In this document: positions 1 through 8,435 of the stretch, one piece after another
Position numbering within the stretch: position 1 is the first letter of the stretch
How the letters are laid out: every line of letters starts with the position of its first letter
From: Lentiprolixibacter aurantiacus
Lineage (GTDB): Bacteria; Bacteroidota; Bacteroidia; Flavobacteriales; Flavobacteriaceae
Direction of reading: 5' to 3'
Length of the DNA: 64,000 nt
Assembly: GCF_026241225.1 (NCBI RefSeq)
Contig: NZ_JAPFQP010000001.1
Coordinates: 186,001-250,000, forward strand
Translations under genes and position numbers: made by a program
Notes under the pieces: generated by a model
The model's input: the letters and a program-made list of their open reading frames with translations, nothing else
What the model was told of the DNA's origin: nothing
Database searches by the model: none

Positions 1-1
1 A

Positions 2-193
2 TTAATTCACGGGGAACAAGATAAGTTGGTGCCCATACAGCAATCAGAAATTCTGGTTAAACTCTTGAAAGAAGCTGAGGTGACCCATGAACTTCACGAA
101 ATAAAGGGAAGAGGACATGGATTAGCTCCGCAATCGAAAGAGGAATCCCTGAAGGCCCTGGAGTGGTTTAAAAAGTATCTAAACCAGGATTAA
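2..193 (+). CDS. Alpha/beta hydrolase, C-terminal fragment
   Basis: This is the last 63 residues of a protein that starts left of the window. The visible part has two blocks typical of the alpha/beta hydrolase fold: HGEQDKLVPIQQS near the start, whose Asp would be the acid of the catalytic triad, and GRGHG further on, whose His would be the triad base. The nucleophile serine and any signal peptide lie outside the window. The family (esterase, dienelactone hydrolase or prolyl oligopeptidase-like) and the substrate cannot be told from this piece. About 120 bp without a clear promoter separate it from the next gene. Confidence 0.75.
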   Translation, partial: LIHGEQDKLVPIQQSEILVKLLKEAEVTHELHEIKGRGHGLAPQSKEESLKALEWFKKYLNQD

Positions 194-316
194 GCAATAA
201 ACCTCTAACTTTAAACACTGTAAACGCTTTTTAACTTACCCGGTCATTTGGCATATTCCAATTTTCAGAGGATTACACAGTCCTAATTCCAACATTTAAT
301 AACTAAACAAGCCGAA

Positions 317-1606
317 ATGAAATCTCTGCAAAATAAACTCTTCTACATTCCCCACTTTTTTGTGGGCTGCATCCTAGTTCTAGTAGTCTCCTGTCGCAGC
401 GAAGTAAAAATATCTCAGTATAACCCTGCCACACAGCAATTGATTACACTGGTAGAAAGCGATCCCGAATTGAAGTCGATGCTGGAGGCATCCCTGGAAA
501 AAGCCAAACAGATCAATCCGGATCCCAATACCAATCCGGCACAAAACCTGGAAGAATACTACGCATTTGTTTCCTGGGCCGAAACTTCTATGCCCTGGGC
601 CTTACTGCAAAAAGAGGAATACCCGGAGATTTTTGATAATATCTTCCAAAGCCTATGCGCTTTCTATTTCCTGGTAGACCAGCCCCTGGCCGAACTCGAA
701 GGAAAAGGACTGGTTAACAACTCCCTTCAGTATACAGAACCCTTTGCCTCCTGGTTAATGGAATTCAGCAGATCCTGGGGCAACTTCCTGGATAGTGAAG
801 CTTCATGGAATGAGGAATATTACCAGATGGCCCTGAACGATCCTAATTTCGGCTTACAAAATGGCTGGTACGAAGACCCATCCAACTGGACCACCTTCAA
901 CGAATTCTTTTCCCGCTACCTGAAATCACCGGAAATGCGGCCAATTGCCGCTCCGAAAACAGATTCCATTGTTGTTGCCTTTGCGGATTCCGAACCACAG
1001 GGAGTATGGGCCATTGACAGCTTGTCCCAGCTGGTTGTTGAGGATGGGGTTCCCGTAAAATCGGCTACCATTAGGTCCATATCCAAATTAATTGGGGAAG
1101 ATTCCGAATATAAAGATGCCTTTGCTAATGGCACATTCACCCACTCCTTTTTGAATGTAAACGACTATCATCGCTATCATTTCCCTGTGGGGGGAACCAT
1201 CAAAGAAGCCCGGATCATAAAGGGGATCAATCCCCCTGGTGGCGAACTCAAATGGGATAGTGAAAATAAAAGGTATGCCTTTAACCCGGCAGCTAAAACC
1301 GGATGGCAATCCATCGAAACCCGGGGTTGTGTTATTGTGGAAACCCAGGATTACGGATTGGTAGCACTGCTCCCCATAGGCATGGCTGCGGTGAGTTCTG
1401 TTAATCTTGAAGATACGGTGGTTCCGGGAGCCAGGGTGAAGAAGGGAGATATGCTGGGTCATTTTGCCTTCGGCGGATCTGATTTTATCGTAATTTTCCA
1501 AGAGGGGGTCACCTTTACGCTCGATGCCCCTGTGCAGGAAGGAAGCGAATACTACCAGCATATCCTGATGGGGGAACGCCTGGGCTATCTCAGTAAGGAA
1601 CAATAA
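317..1606 (+). CDS. Phosphatidylserine decarboxylase-like lipoprotein
   Basis: The 429-residue product begins with a lipoprotein signal peptide (VVSC, lipidation Cys26), so it should sit outside the cytoplasm. The block FNEFFSRYLK...RPI near residues 194-210 and the C-terminal block from about residue 275, ending in HFAFGGSDFIVIF, match the phosphatidylserine decarboxylase family. The GGS motif (Ser388) corresponds to the self-cleavage site that makes the pyruvoyl group in that family. The N-terminal 150 residues resemble the extra domain of PsiD-type decarboxylases, which act on amino acids rather than phospholipids. The substrate is therefore unknown; a decarboxylase is the likely activity. 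It is odd to find this fold on an exported lipoprotein. It is followed 30 bp later by a membrane-protein gene. Confidence 0.8.
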   Translation: MKSLQNKLFYIPHFFVGCILVLVVSCRSEVKISQYNPATQQLITLVESDPELKSMLEASLEKAKQINPDPNTNPAQNLEEYYAFVSWAETSMPWALLQKEEYPEIFDNIFQSLCAFYFLVDQPLAELEGKGLVNNSLQYTEPFASWLMEFSRSWGNFLDSEASWNEEYYQMALNDPNFGLQNGWYEDPSNWTTFNEFFSRYLKSPEMRPIAAPKTDSIVVAFADSEPQGVWAIDSLSQLVVEDGVPVKSATIRSISKLIGEDSEYKDAFANGTFTHSFLNVNDYHRYHFPVGGTIKEARIIKGINPPGGELKWDSENKRYAFNPAAKTGWQSIETRGCVIVETQDYGLVALLPIGMAAVSSVNLEDTVVPGARVKKGDMLGHFAFGGSDFIVIFQEGVTFTLDAPVQEGSEYYQHILMGERLGYLSKEQ

Positions 1607-1636
1607 AGTACCGTCAACTTATAAATATGTACCGAT

Positions 1637-2227
1637 ATGAAACTAGCAAAAATATTCTGGTCCCTGGGAAGCCTGCTAATTAATGTTACCATCATTATTT
1701 ATATTGCCCTCTCCAGCAAAGCCCCACAGGACATTGTAGAGCGATATGCCTACATAAACAGCAACTGGGCCTTATACGGGGCGCACTGGAAAGCGGAGTT
1801 TTTATTTATGACCCTGATTGCCATCGGGGCTGTATTTTTTGCAGCAAGATTCAGGAAGATAAGCTGGTCAGTCATTGTCGTTGGGCAGCTTATCCTGCTG
1901 CTTACCTATCCCATTATGCTCGGAGGGTATCAGAATACACCATTTGAACTGGCCGAGATGGCTAACCAGATGGCTACAGTGGTTTTTGTTTTTGGAAATC
2001 TCGTATTCTTTTCCGGTTTGCTGCTGTTGTATCGGGAAGACGGATTGCTAAAAAAGTGGTTACGGATCGTTGCCATGGGGCTGTCGGGGATTGGCGCACT
2101 AGTTTTCCTAATCACTTTTGCCGGAGTTATCAGTTGGAAACAGGCAATGATGGCGGGGCCTCTCATAAACATACTCTACCTGATCAATGCCTACTACGGA
2201 TTAAAAATTGGGGCAGATGAAAAATAA
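1637..2227 (+). CDS. Hypothetical six-helix membrane protein
   Basis: I do not recognise this 196-residue protein. It is strongly hydrophobic, with about six predicted transmembrane segments (roughly residues 8-27, 54-72, 76-95, 112-132, 140-163 and 170-188) and short polar loops. No catalytic or binding motif is evident. It lies 30 bp after the decarboxylase-like lipoprotein gene and 12 bp before a small monooxygenase-like gene, so the three may be co-transcribed. DUF4386-like or other small membrane families are possible, but I cannot assign one. Confidence 0.75.
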   Translation: MKLAKIFWSLGSLLINVTIIIYIALSSKAPQDIVERYAYINSNWALYGAHWKAEFLFMTLIAIGAVFFAARFRKISWSVIVVGQLILLLTYPIMLGGYQNTPFELAEMANQMATVVFVFGNLVFFSGLLLLYREDGLLKKWLRIVAMGLSGIGALVFLITFAGVISWKQAMMAGPLINILYLINAYYGLKIGADEK

Positions 2228-2239
2228 ATCGGTAATATA

Positions 2240-2572
2240 ATGGCCACCCACCAAAAAATCATCCGGACCTGGAGTGGATGGACCACACTTGAAAATGCAT
2301 CGGCTTACGAAAAGTTTCTTGTAGAAGAGGTTTTCCTTGATGTAAAAAAGAAGGGAGTAGACGGACTGGAAAAAGTGAGCATCTCCACCCTTACTCATAA
2401 TGAGGAAGTACAATTTTTCCTTGTTCTTCAGTTCAGTACCCTTGAAGCTGTAAAGAAATTTGCAGGAGAAAATTATAAAATGGCCTATATCCCTGAAAAA
2501 GCAAAGCAGCTTTTAAAACGATATGACCATACAGCCAAACATTTTGAATTAAAGCAGGAGCTATTGCTATAA
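2240..2572 (+). CDS. Antibiotic-biosynthesis-monooxygenase-like (ABM) small protein
   Basis: A 110-residue cytoplasmic protein of the size of a single dimeric alpha-beta barrel (ferredoxin-like) domain. It has the pattern of ABM/stress-responsive A/B barrel proteins: an opening beta strand (IIRTWSGWT), a helix with a VEEVFLDVKKKG stretch, a strand running EVQFFLVLQFSTLEAVKKFAG, and a closing helix. Such proteins include cofactor-free oxygenases, haem-degrading enzymes and proteins of unknown role, and no substrate can be inferred. It lies 12 bp after the membrane protein gene. Confidence 0.6.
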   Translation: MATHQKIIRTWSGWTTLENASAYEKFLVEEVFLDVKKKGVDGLEKVSISTLTHNEEVQFFLVLQFSTLEAVKKFAGENYKMAYIPEKAKQLLKRYDHTAKHFELKQELLL

Positions 2573-2616
2573 ACCCTATCTTTTCAATATAAAATAACCA
2601 CCAACCATCCAACCCA

Positions 2617-5052
2617 ATGCCTTGTTTTAAAATACGGTACTTTATTCTTCTGTGCTGCTTTATTTGCCCCCTCGTTGTTCCTGGGCAGAATGCAGTCGAT
2701 GAAATAAGAGGCGTGGTAAAAAACGGGAATGGGGATTTTATTGAACTGGCCACCATATCACTATTCCGGGAAGACAACCGTTTTGTCAGCAGCACCATTA
2801 CCGACGTCCAGGGTGAATTTATTCTTGCCGATGTGTCGCCGGGTAGCTACAGCATCCGAATAGATCATTTGCTTTATGCCGCCTATGAGAGTGAAAGTCT
2901 GATTAAGATCGCTGGCAGAACCCTGAACCTGCCAGATATAATGCTGACCGAGAACGTCAGTGAACTGGACGAGGTAGTGCTGGTAGATCAAAAGGAGTTT
3001 ATCCAGGTAAAGGCAGATAAGATTGTCTTTAACGTGGCAAGCAGTCCCAGTGCATCGGGAAGCAATGGGTTGGACTTACTGAAAGTGGCCCCGGGAATTA
3101 CCGTGGATTTTGATAATTCCATATCGCTTTTGGGTAAAGACAATGTTCAGGTGTATCTGAATGGGGTGCAATCCCGCCTGGCAGGGAGTGACCTCGTCAA
3201 TTTTCTGCAAAGCCTGACCTCAGATACGGTAGAGTCCATTGAAATCATTTCCAACCCTGGAGCGCAATACGAGGCAGAAGGAACGGGAGGGATTATCAAT
3301 ATCCGACTTAAAAAATCCGTTGCCCGGGGATTAAATGGCAATGTCACTTCCAGTTTTACCAAAGGGGAAGAATACCGGTACAGCAATAATGTTGTGTTGA
3401 ATCTCGGTGGGAGCAAATTGCAAACCAGGCTGGATGTTACCCAATCCCACAACAATTCACTACGGATCTTTGATGATCGGATACAACAGAACAATGCTGT
3501 CCTTTTCGGGCTATCACGCGAAAACCAGATACAGGATGGATTTAATATAGGCTTGGGGCTGGAATCACAGATCAGTGAAAAACACTATGTAGGCCTGGAA
3601 GGAAGAGCTATTTTTAATGATACGGAAAACCGACTTGTGAATTTTACCGACATATTCACAGTAGAACCACCTGAATTCACAGAAATTCTCTTTTCCCGGG
3701 TACAGGCCAAGGGCAACTCCGCAAACTACCTTTTTAACGGCTTTCATTTATGGAATTTTGAGGACGAAAGCTCCATCACCACCAACATCAGTTTTGGGAC
3801 ATACAACAGCGACCAGATTACCTTGCAGCCCAATACTTATTTCGAAACAGACGGCACCACAGTGATCAACACGGAAGACAGCAGGTTCGATGCCGATACA
3901 AAAATTAATTTATGGTCTGTTAAGACCGATTACCAGAAAAGCTGGGAAACCGTAAGTCTCTCAACTGGATTTAAATATGCCCAGGTTAAAACCGACAACA
4001 GTTTCAACTTCTTCAATTTTGAAAACAGCACCCCTGTTTTTGACCCCACACAAAGCAATGACTTTACCTATACCGAAAATGTTACGGCAGCCTATGCCAA
4101 CCTCAACTTTAAGATAAGTGAACATCTCTCCCTCAATACCGGCTTGAGGATGGAACACACGGAATCACGGGGACAACTCTTTTCTGAGGTGGAGACGGCA
4201 AATAATGACGTTTCCCGCAGCTATACAGATTTCTTTCCCAGTTTAGGACTGTCCTTTGACGACCAGGAAAAACACAGTTTCAGCCTGGGCATCGGAAGGC
4301 GTATAACCCGACCGGTTTACCAGGACCTGAATCCTTTTGAACGCCCCAATAGTCAGCTGGTCATCTGGAAAGGCAACCCTTTCCTGAACCCTAATTACAT
4401 CATGAATTACCAGGGCTCTTATGCCTATAAACAAAAATTTGTCTTAACGGCCTATTACAGCGAAACCACGGATTTCTTTTCCAGGATCGTGGAAATTACA
4501 GGGGAAGAGACCTCTCAAATCATCCCTAGGAACATGGAAAAGGCAACCAACCTGGGTGCATCCCTAAGTGTTCCCCTAAAGCTCACTGAAAAATGGGATG
4601 TGCTGTTGTTTGGAAACCTCTTTCAGGAAACCTTTAAGGGCGATGTGGAAAGTACCTTTATTGACCTCTCCAACTGGCAGTGGGATTATCGCATTCAAAA
4701 TATCATTAGCCTCCCATCAGATTTTCTGCTGGATATTACCTTCACCCAGCGCAGCCGGTGGATCTGGCGGGGTTCCGTTTATATAAAGGGTACGGAAGGA
4801 CTAAGTTTCGGTATCCGAAAAGACTTCTTTGATAAAAAATTACAACTTCGGATTACCGGGGCCGATATCCTCCGCACAGAAAGCGACCTCCCTTATACAT
4901 CGGATTACGGTGGGATAGACCTGGATGGTGTCTACACGGCAGACAACAGGCGTTTTGGTATGGGGCTGACCTATAATTTTGGCGGCAGCAAAACCGAAAG
5001 TAAAAGGAAAAAAGGCGCACTGGACGAAGAATTAAAACGTATACAGGATTGA
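2617..5052 (+). CDS. TonB-dependent outer-membrane beta-barrel receptor (OMP_b-brl_3 type)
   Basis: The 811-residue protein has a signal peptide (cleavage near residue 24, ...VVPGQ), then a carboxypeptidase-regulatory-like domain (about 28-110, with GVVKNGNGDFIELATISL). Next comes a plug-like region (NGLDLLKVAPGITVDFDNSI, then VQVYLNGVQSRL and IEIISNPGAQYEAEGTGGIINIRL). The rest is a long beta-rich barrel ending in MGLTYNFGG. This is the arrangement of the Bacteroidota outer-membrane beta-barrel family related to TonB-dependent receptors. Unlike SusC proteins it has no SusD partner beside it, so a role in metal, peptide or siderophore uptake is as likely as sugar uptake. The ligand is unknown. 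Confidence 0.88.
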   Translation: MPCFKIRYFILLCCFICPLVVPGQNAVDEIRGVVKNGNGDFIELATISLFREDNRFVSSTITDVQGEFILADVSPGSYSIRIDHLLYAAYESESLIKIAGRTLNLPDIMLTENVSELDEVVLVDQKEFIQVKADKIVFNVASSPSASGSNGLDLLKVAPGITVDFDNSISLLGKDNVQVYLNGVQSRLAGSDLVNFLQSLTSDTVESIEIISNPGAQYEAEGTGGIINIRLKKSVARGLNGNVTSSFTKGEEYRYSNNVVLNLGGSKLQTRLDVTQSHNNSLRIFDDRIQQNNAVLFGLSRENQIQDGFNIGLGLESQISEKHYVGLEGRAIFNDTENRLVNFTDIFTVEPPEFTEILFSRVQAKGNSANYLFNGFHLWNFEDESSITTNISFGTYNSDQITLQPNTYFETDGTTVINTEDSRFDADTKINLWSVKTDYQKSWETVSLSTGFKYAQVKTDNSFNFFNFENSTPVFDPTQSNDFTYTENVTAAYANLNFKISEHLSLNTGLRMEHTESRGQLFSEVETANNDVSRSYTDFFPSLGLSFDDQEKHSFSLGIGRRITRPVYQDLNPFERPNSQLVIWKGNPFLNPNYIMNYQGSYAYKQKFVLTAYYSETTDFFSRIVEITGEETSQIIPRNMEKATNLGASLSVPLKLTEKWDVLLFGNLFQETFKGDVESTFIDLSNWQWDYRIQNIISLPSDFLLDITFTQRSRWIWRGSVYIKGTEGLSFGIRKDFFDKKLQLRITGADILRTESDLPYTSDYGGIDLDGVYTADNRRFGMGLTYNFGGSKTESKRKKGALDEELKRIQD

Positions 5053-5139
5053 TATTAGAAATTTTAGCGTTCAATAAAATTTTAATCTTTCAAGATGCGT
5101 ATTATACCTGATCCCTTACGAACATAATTAACATATTCG

Positions 5140-5235
5140 ATGTGGTCTAAAAACAAGATAAAGTCTTACCTCTATGAAGGAAGAATCCATAATATTCCTA
5201 AATTGGAGGACATCACCCAGAAAACCAACCAATGA
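5140..5235 (+). CDS. Possible 31-residue small ORF coupled to the next gene
   Basis: A short frame, ATG at 5140, encodes 31 mostly polar residues (it starts MWSKNKIKSYLYEG) and ends in a TGA that overlaps the ATG of the next gene (ATGA). Such overlap is typical of translationally coupled genes. The peptide has no hydrophobic segment and matches no family I know. It could equally be chance in a 179-bp gap. I list it only because nothing else explains the gap and the junction is tidy. Confidence 0.2.
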   Translation: MWSKNKIKSYLYEGRIHNIPKLEDITQKTNQ

Positions 5236-5810
5236 AAAACGATAAGAACTTGTCCAGAAGGGAGTTCAGCAAGGCGGTAATTTCTGCTCAGCTACTATTA
5301 GCCTCCGGATTTTTAACCGTACACCTGGCATGCAAAGGGAATAAGGATTCTAAAGCCGGGGCAATCTTTAATCCTTCACAAAAAGAGACCTTAAGTCTTG
5401 CCACGGATGAAATTATCCCGGCAAACAAAAATATGCCTTCGGCCTCCGAGGTTGGAAGCCTTCAATATGTTACCAGTATTATTGAAGAAATGCCGGAGCT
5501 CGCCCCATTATTTAATAGCCTGATTGATGAAATTGAAAGTCAGAGTGCAAATACCTATAAGGCAGCCTTCGCAAGTTTAAACCGGGAACAGCGAATCGAA
5601 GTTTTGAAAAACCTGGAACAATCTTCCCCTGAACTATTTAACATTCTTAAGGACTTCACCTATGAAAGTTACTACACCAATGAGAAGGTGTACAGCCTGA
5701 TTAAATACGAGCCGCACCCTACCGGTACCTCCGGACCAGATATGGAACCTTTTGATGAAAAATTATTGGAAAGGGTAAAAAACATACCTCCCATGTACAC
5801 CAAGATATAG
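5232..5810 (+). CDS. Gluconate 2-dehydrogenase subunit 3 family protein, Tat-exported
   Basis: The 192-residue protein opens with a twin-arginine signal (SRREFSKAV, residues 8-16) followed by a hydrophobic stretch and LAC at 32-34. It is thus probably a Tat-exported lipoprotein with lipidated Cys34. The remainder (FNPSQKETLSLATDEIIPANKNMPSA...) matches the gluconate 2-dehydrogenase subunit 3 family, small partners of GMC-type flavoprotein dehydrogenases. The GMC oxidoreductase begins 5 bp downstream and carries no signal of its own, so this subunit probably carries it through the Tat system as a folded complex. The cytochrome c subunit found in classic gluconate dehydrogenase is not in the window. 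Confidence 0.88.
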   Translation: MKNDKNLSRREFSKAVISAQLLLASGFLTVHLACKGNKDSKAGAIFNPSQKETLSLATDEIIPANKNMPSASEVGSLQYVTSIIEEMPELAPLFNSLIDEIESQSANTYKAAFASLNREQRIEVLKNLEQSSPELFNILKDFTYESYYTNEKVYSLIKYEPHPTGTSGPDMEPFDEKLLERVKNIPPMYTKI

Positions 5811-5815
5811 GGATT

Positions 5816-7399
5816 ATGCAAAACAAAGAGATAGATGTATTAGTTATTGGCGCTGGCGCGGCCGGGGCAGCCCTCTCCTGGAGATTAACGGAAAGAGGGG
5901 CAAAAGTGGTCTGCCTGGAACAAGGTGGCTGGATAGATCCTTTAACATTCCCCTCCTTAAAACCAGATTACGAAATCCAATTGTCAAGGGGTGATTTTAA
6001 CTTAAGTCCTAATATTAGAAAGCGTCCCGAGGACTATCCGGTAACAACGGGCGGGGAAAATCCTCCATTTGTAATGATGTTTAATGCAGTGGGAGGTTCT
6101 ACCATTCACTGGCAGGGACTTTTCCCGAGGTTCCATCCTTCAGACTTTAAGGTTAAAACCCTGGATGGAGTTGCAGATGATTGGCCAATAAGCTACTGGG
6201 ACCTGGAACCATATTACGATTTGAACGACAGGATGATTGGTGTGTCTGGTGTCTCTGGTGATCCTGCTAACCCTCCGCGATCACCTCGCCAAATGCCTGC
6301 ATTGCCCATTGGTAAAATGGGGAAAACCCTGGTTAATGGTTTTGAAAAACTGGATTGGCACTGGTGGGTTCAGGACCAGGCCATAAATTCCAAACCTTAC
6401 AATAACAGGTCTCCATGTATGCTTCATGGTAAATGCATGTTTGGATGTCCGATGGGAGCAAAAGCATCTACAGATAGAACGTATTGGCCCCTGGCTATTC
6501 AGAAAGGTGCAGAAATAAGACCCTGGTCCAGGGTTAAAGAAATAACAGTTGACAAAACCGGCAGGGCCAAAGGAGCTATATATTTTGATCAAGACCACAA
6601 CATCCAGGAAGTCACAGCCAAAGTGGTGGTGGTTTGTTGCAATGGCATTGGAACCCCAAGACTTCTGTTAAACTCAAAGTCCAGCCTGTTCCCGGATGGA
6701 CTTGGCAATTCCAATGGCCTTGTTGGTAAAAATTTCATGGTGCATCCAACTCACTTTATCTCAGGTATTTTTGATGAAACCCTGGACGGCCATATAGGTC
6801 CAATGGGCAGCCCACTGTTTAGTCAGGAATTCTATGAAACGGATGAAAAAAGAGGATTTAAAAGAGGATATATGATGATTGGTGAGCGAACATTTGGCCC
6901 TCTTTCACAAACTGCCTCAATCCCATGGGGCAATAAGCATCATGATGAATTCAGCAGGGTATTTCCCCATCAGGCGGGCATAACCATTGTTGCCGATGAT
7001 CTACCTGAAGAAACCAATACGGTAACCCTGGATGAAAAGGAAACAGATTCTAATGGTATTGCAGCTGCCAAAGTCACCTACTCCCTTTCTGAAAATTCCA
7101 AAAAAATGCTGGCCCATGCTGCGCAGAAAGCAACCGAAGTACTGGAAGCGTCCGGAGCCAAAGAAGTCGTGGTACCTCCTCCTACAAATTTAGCACATCT
7201 TATGGGTACTGCCCGGATGGGCACCAGTGATAAAAATTCAGTGGTTAATGCTGATAATCAAGCACATCATATAAAGAACCTTTTTATTGTTGATGGAAGT
7301 TCTTTTACGACTGGGGCTGGTGTTAATCCCACTTCAACAATTATGGCTCTGGCGTTACGGGCAGCAGATAAGATATGGGAAAGGCGTAGGCAGTGGTAA
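5816..7399 (+). CDS. GMC family FAD-dependent oxidoreductase (gluconate dehydrogenase-like large subunit)
   Basis: A 527-residue flavoprotein. The N-terminal Rossmann motif GAGAAG (residues 12-17), with LEQGG at the end of the second strand, binds the ADP part of FAD. The C-terminal block HLMGTARMG...NLFIVDGSS...GVNPTSTIMALA is the conserved GMC C-terminal region carrying the active-site His and Asn. A GKCMFGCP Cys cluster near residue 205 occurs in the gluconate dehydrogenase branch. It probably oxidises a sugar or polyol in the periplasm and passes electrons to the respiratory chain. The substrate is not evident. It pairs with the Tat-exported small subunit directly upstream. Confidence 0.92.
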   Translation: MQNKEIDVLVIGAGAAGAALSWRLTERGAKVVCLEQGGWIDPLTFPSLKPDYEIQLSRGDFNLSPNIRKRPEDYPVTTGGENPPFVMMFNAVGGSTIHWQGLFPRFHPSDFKVKTLDGVADDWPISYWDLEPYYDLNDRMIGVSGVSGDPANPPRSPRQMPALPIGKMGKTLVNGFEKLDWHWWVQDQAINSKPYNNRSPCMLHGKCMFGCPMGAKASTDRTYWPLAIQKGAEIRPWSRVKEITVDKTGRAKGAIYFDQDHNIQEVTAKVVVVCCNGIGTPRLLLNSKSSLFPDGLGNSNGLVGKNFMVHPTHFISGIFDETLDGHIGPMGSPLFSQEFYETDEKRGFKRGYMMIGERTFGPLSQTASIPWGNKHHDEFSRVFPHQAGITIVADDLPEETNTVTLDEKETDSNGIAAAKVTYSLSENSKKMLAHAAQKATEVLEASGAKEVVVPPPTNLAHLMGTARMGTSDKNSVVNADNQAHHIKNLFIVDGSSFTTGAGVNPTSTIMALALRAADKIWERRRQW

Positions 7400-7414
7400 C
7401 TCATTTACGGTGTG

Positions 7415-7852
7415 ATGGATTACCAAAAGCTCCATGAAATCCTGAATGTGATCCAGGAATTTGCAGCGGCAAATGAGCAGATCCTGGCCGTTGGATTATG
7501 CGGTTCCTGGGCACGGGGAGCAGCCAATAGCGACTCCGATATTGATTTGTCCTTCATTTGCCGGGACAAGGAATTTTTCAAGACTACAGCCTGGCTCCAA
7601 AAGATCGATTTTAAAATAATAAACAGCAACATAATACGATTTGAAGACCAGAAATATGGTGTTGTCTGGTCCAGGCACGTTTTCCTTGAGGATGGAACAG
7701 AAATTGAATTTTCATTTGCCGATACCTCCTGGGCTAATATTGACCCCCTGGATACAGGGACGGAAAAAGTAGTGTCTGATGGATACAGAATCCTCTACGA
7801 TCCACACCAATTACTGAAAAGACTGCTGCAAAAAGTTAAGGCAAAAACATAA
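7415..7852 (+). CDS. Nucleotidyltransferase domain protein
   Basis: A 145-residue protein with the minimal nucleotidyltransferase fold signature: GLCGSWARG, then SDIDLSF, in which Gly30-Ser31 and the two metal-binding Asp (42 and 44) match the GSx(9-10)DxD pattern of the pol-beta superfamily. A third acidic position probably lies in EIEFSFAD. Such stand-alone domains act as antitoxins (MNT type) or modify nucleotides or antibiotics; no HEPN partner gene is adjacent. A GTG three bases upstream (7412) is an alternative start; I prefer the ATG at 7415. Confidence 0.8.
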   Translation: MDYQKLHEILNVIQEFAAANEQILAVGLCGSWARGAANSDSDIDLSFICRDKEFFKTTAWLQKIDFKIINSNIIRFEDQKYGVVWSRHVFLEDGTEIEFSFADTSWANIDPLDTGTEKVVSDGYRILYDPHQLLKRLLQKVKAKT

Positions 7853-7885
7853 ATTCGCATTATCAGTTTATTCCCTTAGATAGAT

Positions 7886-8344
7886 ATGAAAAGAACAAGC
7901 TATTGGTTTATTGGCGCCCTGATCGTTTTTTGTCTGGCCTGCTATTTCCTGGTCACAGGATCTTCAGTACTGCTCCTTTCCCTTTCTGAATCGAACAATA
8001 TCCCATTGGGCACCATTATCACCTGGTTGGGTATTATTTCCATTCCGCTGCTCTTTTATTTTGGGGTAAGGAGGTTAAGGGACCCGATAACCAAAACAGA
8101 AAGGGTTTTCAGCATACTCTTAAAACTTTCTATCTGCCTGGCCTTGCTATGGGTGCCTATCAGTTACCTGCTTGCTGGAAATTTATCATTCAGTTTTTCC
8201 GAAAAAGCTACATTCCAGGGAGGACAGCTGGCCATGAAGGCCTTCTGGTTCAACGCTTATTTTACAGCAGCAGCACCAGTGGTTCTGGGAATTATGTTCG
8301 GGTTGATTTCCCTGTTCCAGAAAAAACCAGGCAACCAGAATTAA
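7886..8344 (+). CDS. Hypothetical four-helix membrane protein
   Basis: A 152-residue integral membrane protein with four apparent transmembrane segments (about residues 6-28, 36-58, 70-93 and 118-142). The polar loop between the second and third is rich in Arg and Asp. No known domain is recognised. It follows the nucleotidyltransferase gene after 33 bp, without a convincing promoter, and may share its transcript. No function can be proposed. Confidence 0.7.
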   Translation: MKRTSYWFIGALIVFCLACYFLVTGSSVLLLSLSESNNIPLGTIITWLGIISIPLLFYFGVRRLRDPITKTERVFSILLKLSICLALLWVPISYLLAGNLSFSFSEKATFQGGQLAMKAFWFNAYFTAAAPVVLGIMFGLISLFQKKPGNQN

Positions 8345-8435
8345 AGTTGCAGCTTAGTTAATCCAACTCTTAAGACTATTATAAATTGGCCTGGCATGTA
8401 AAGGGAGTTCCCTAATTTTAAAACAAAAACATGCT

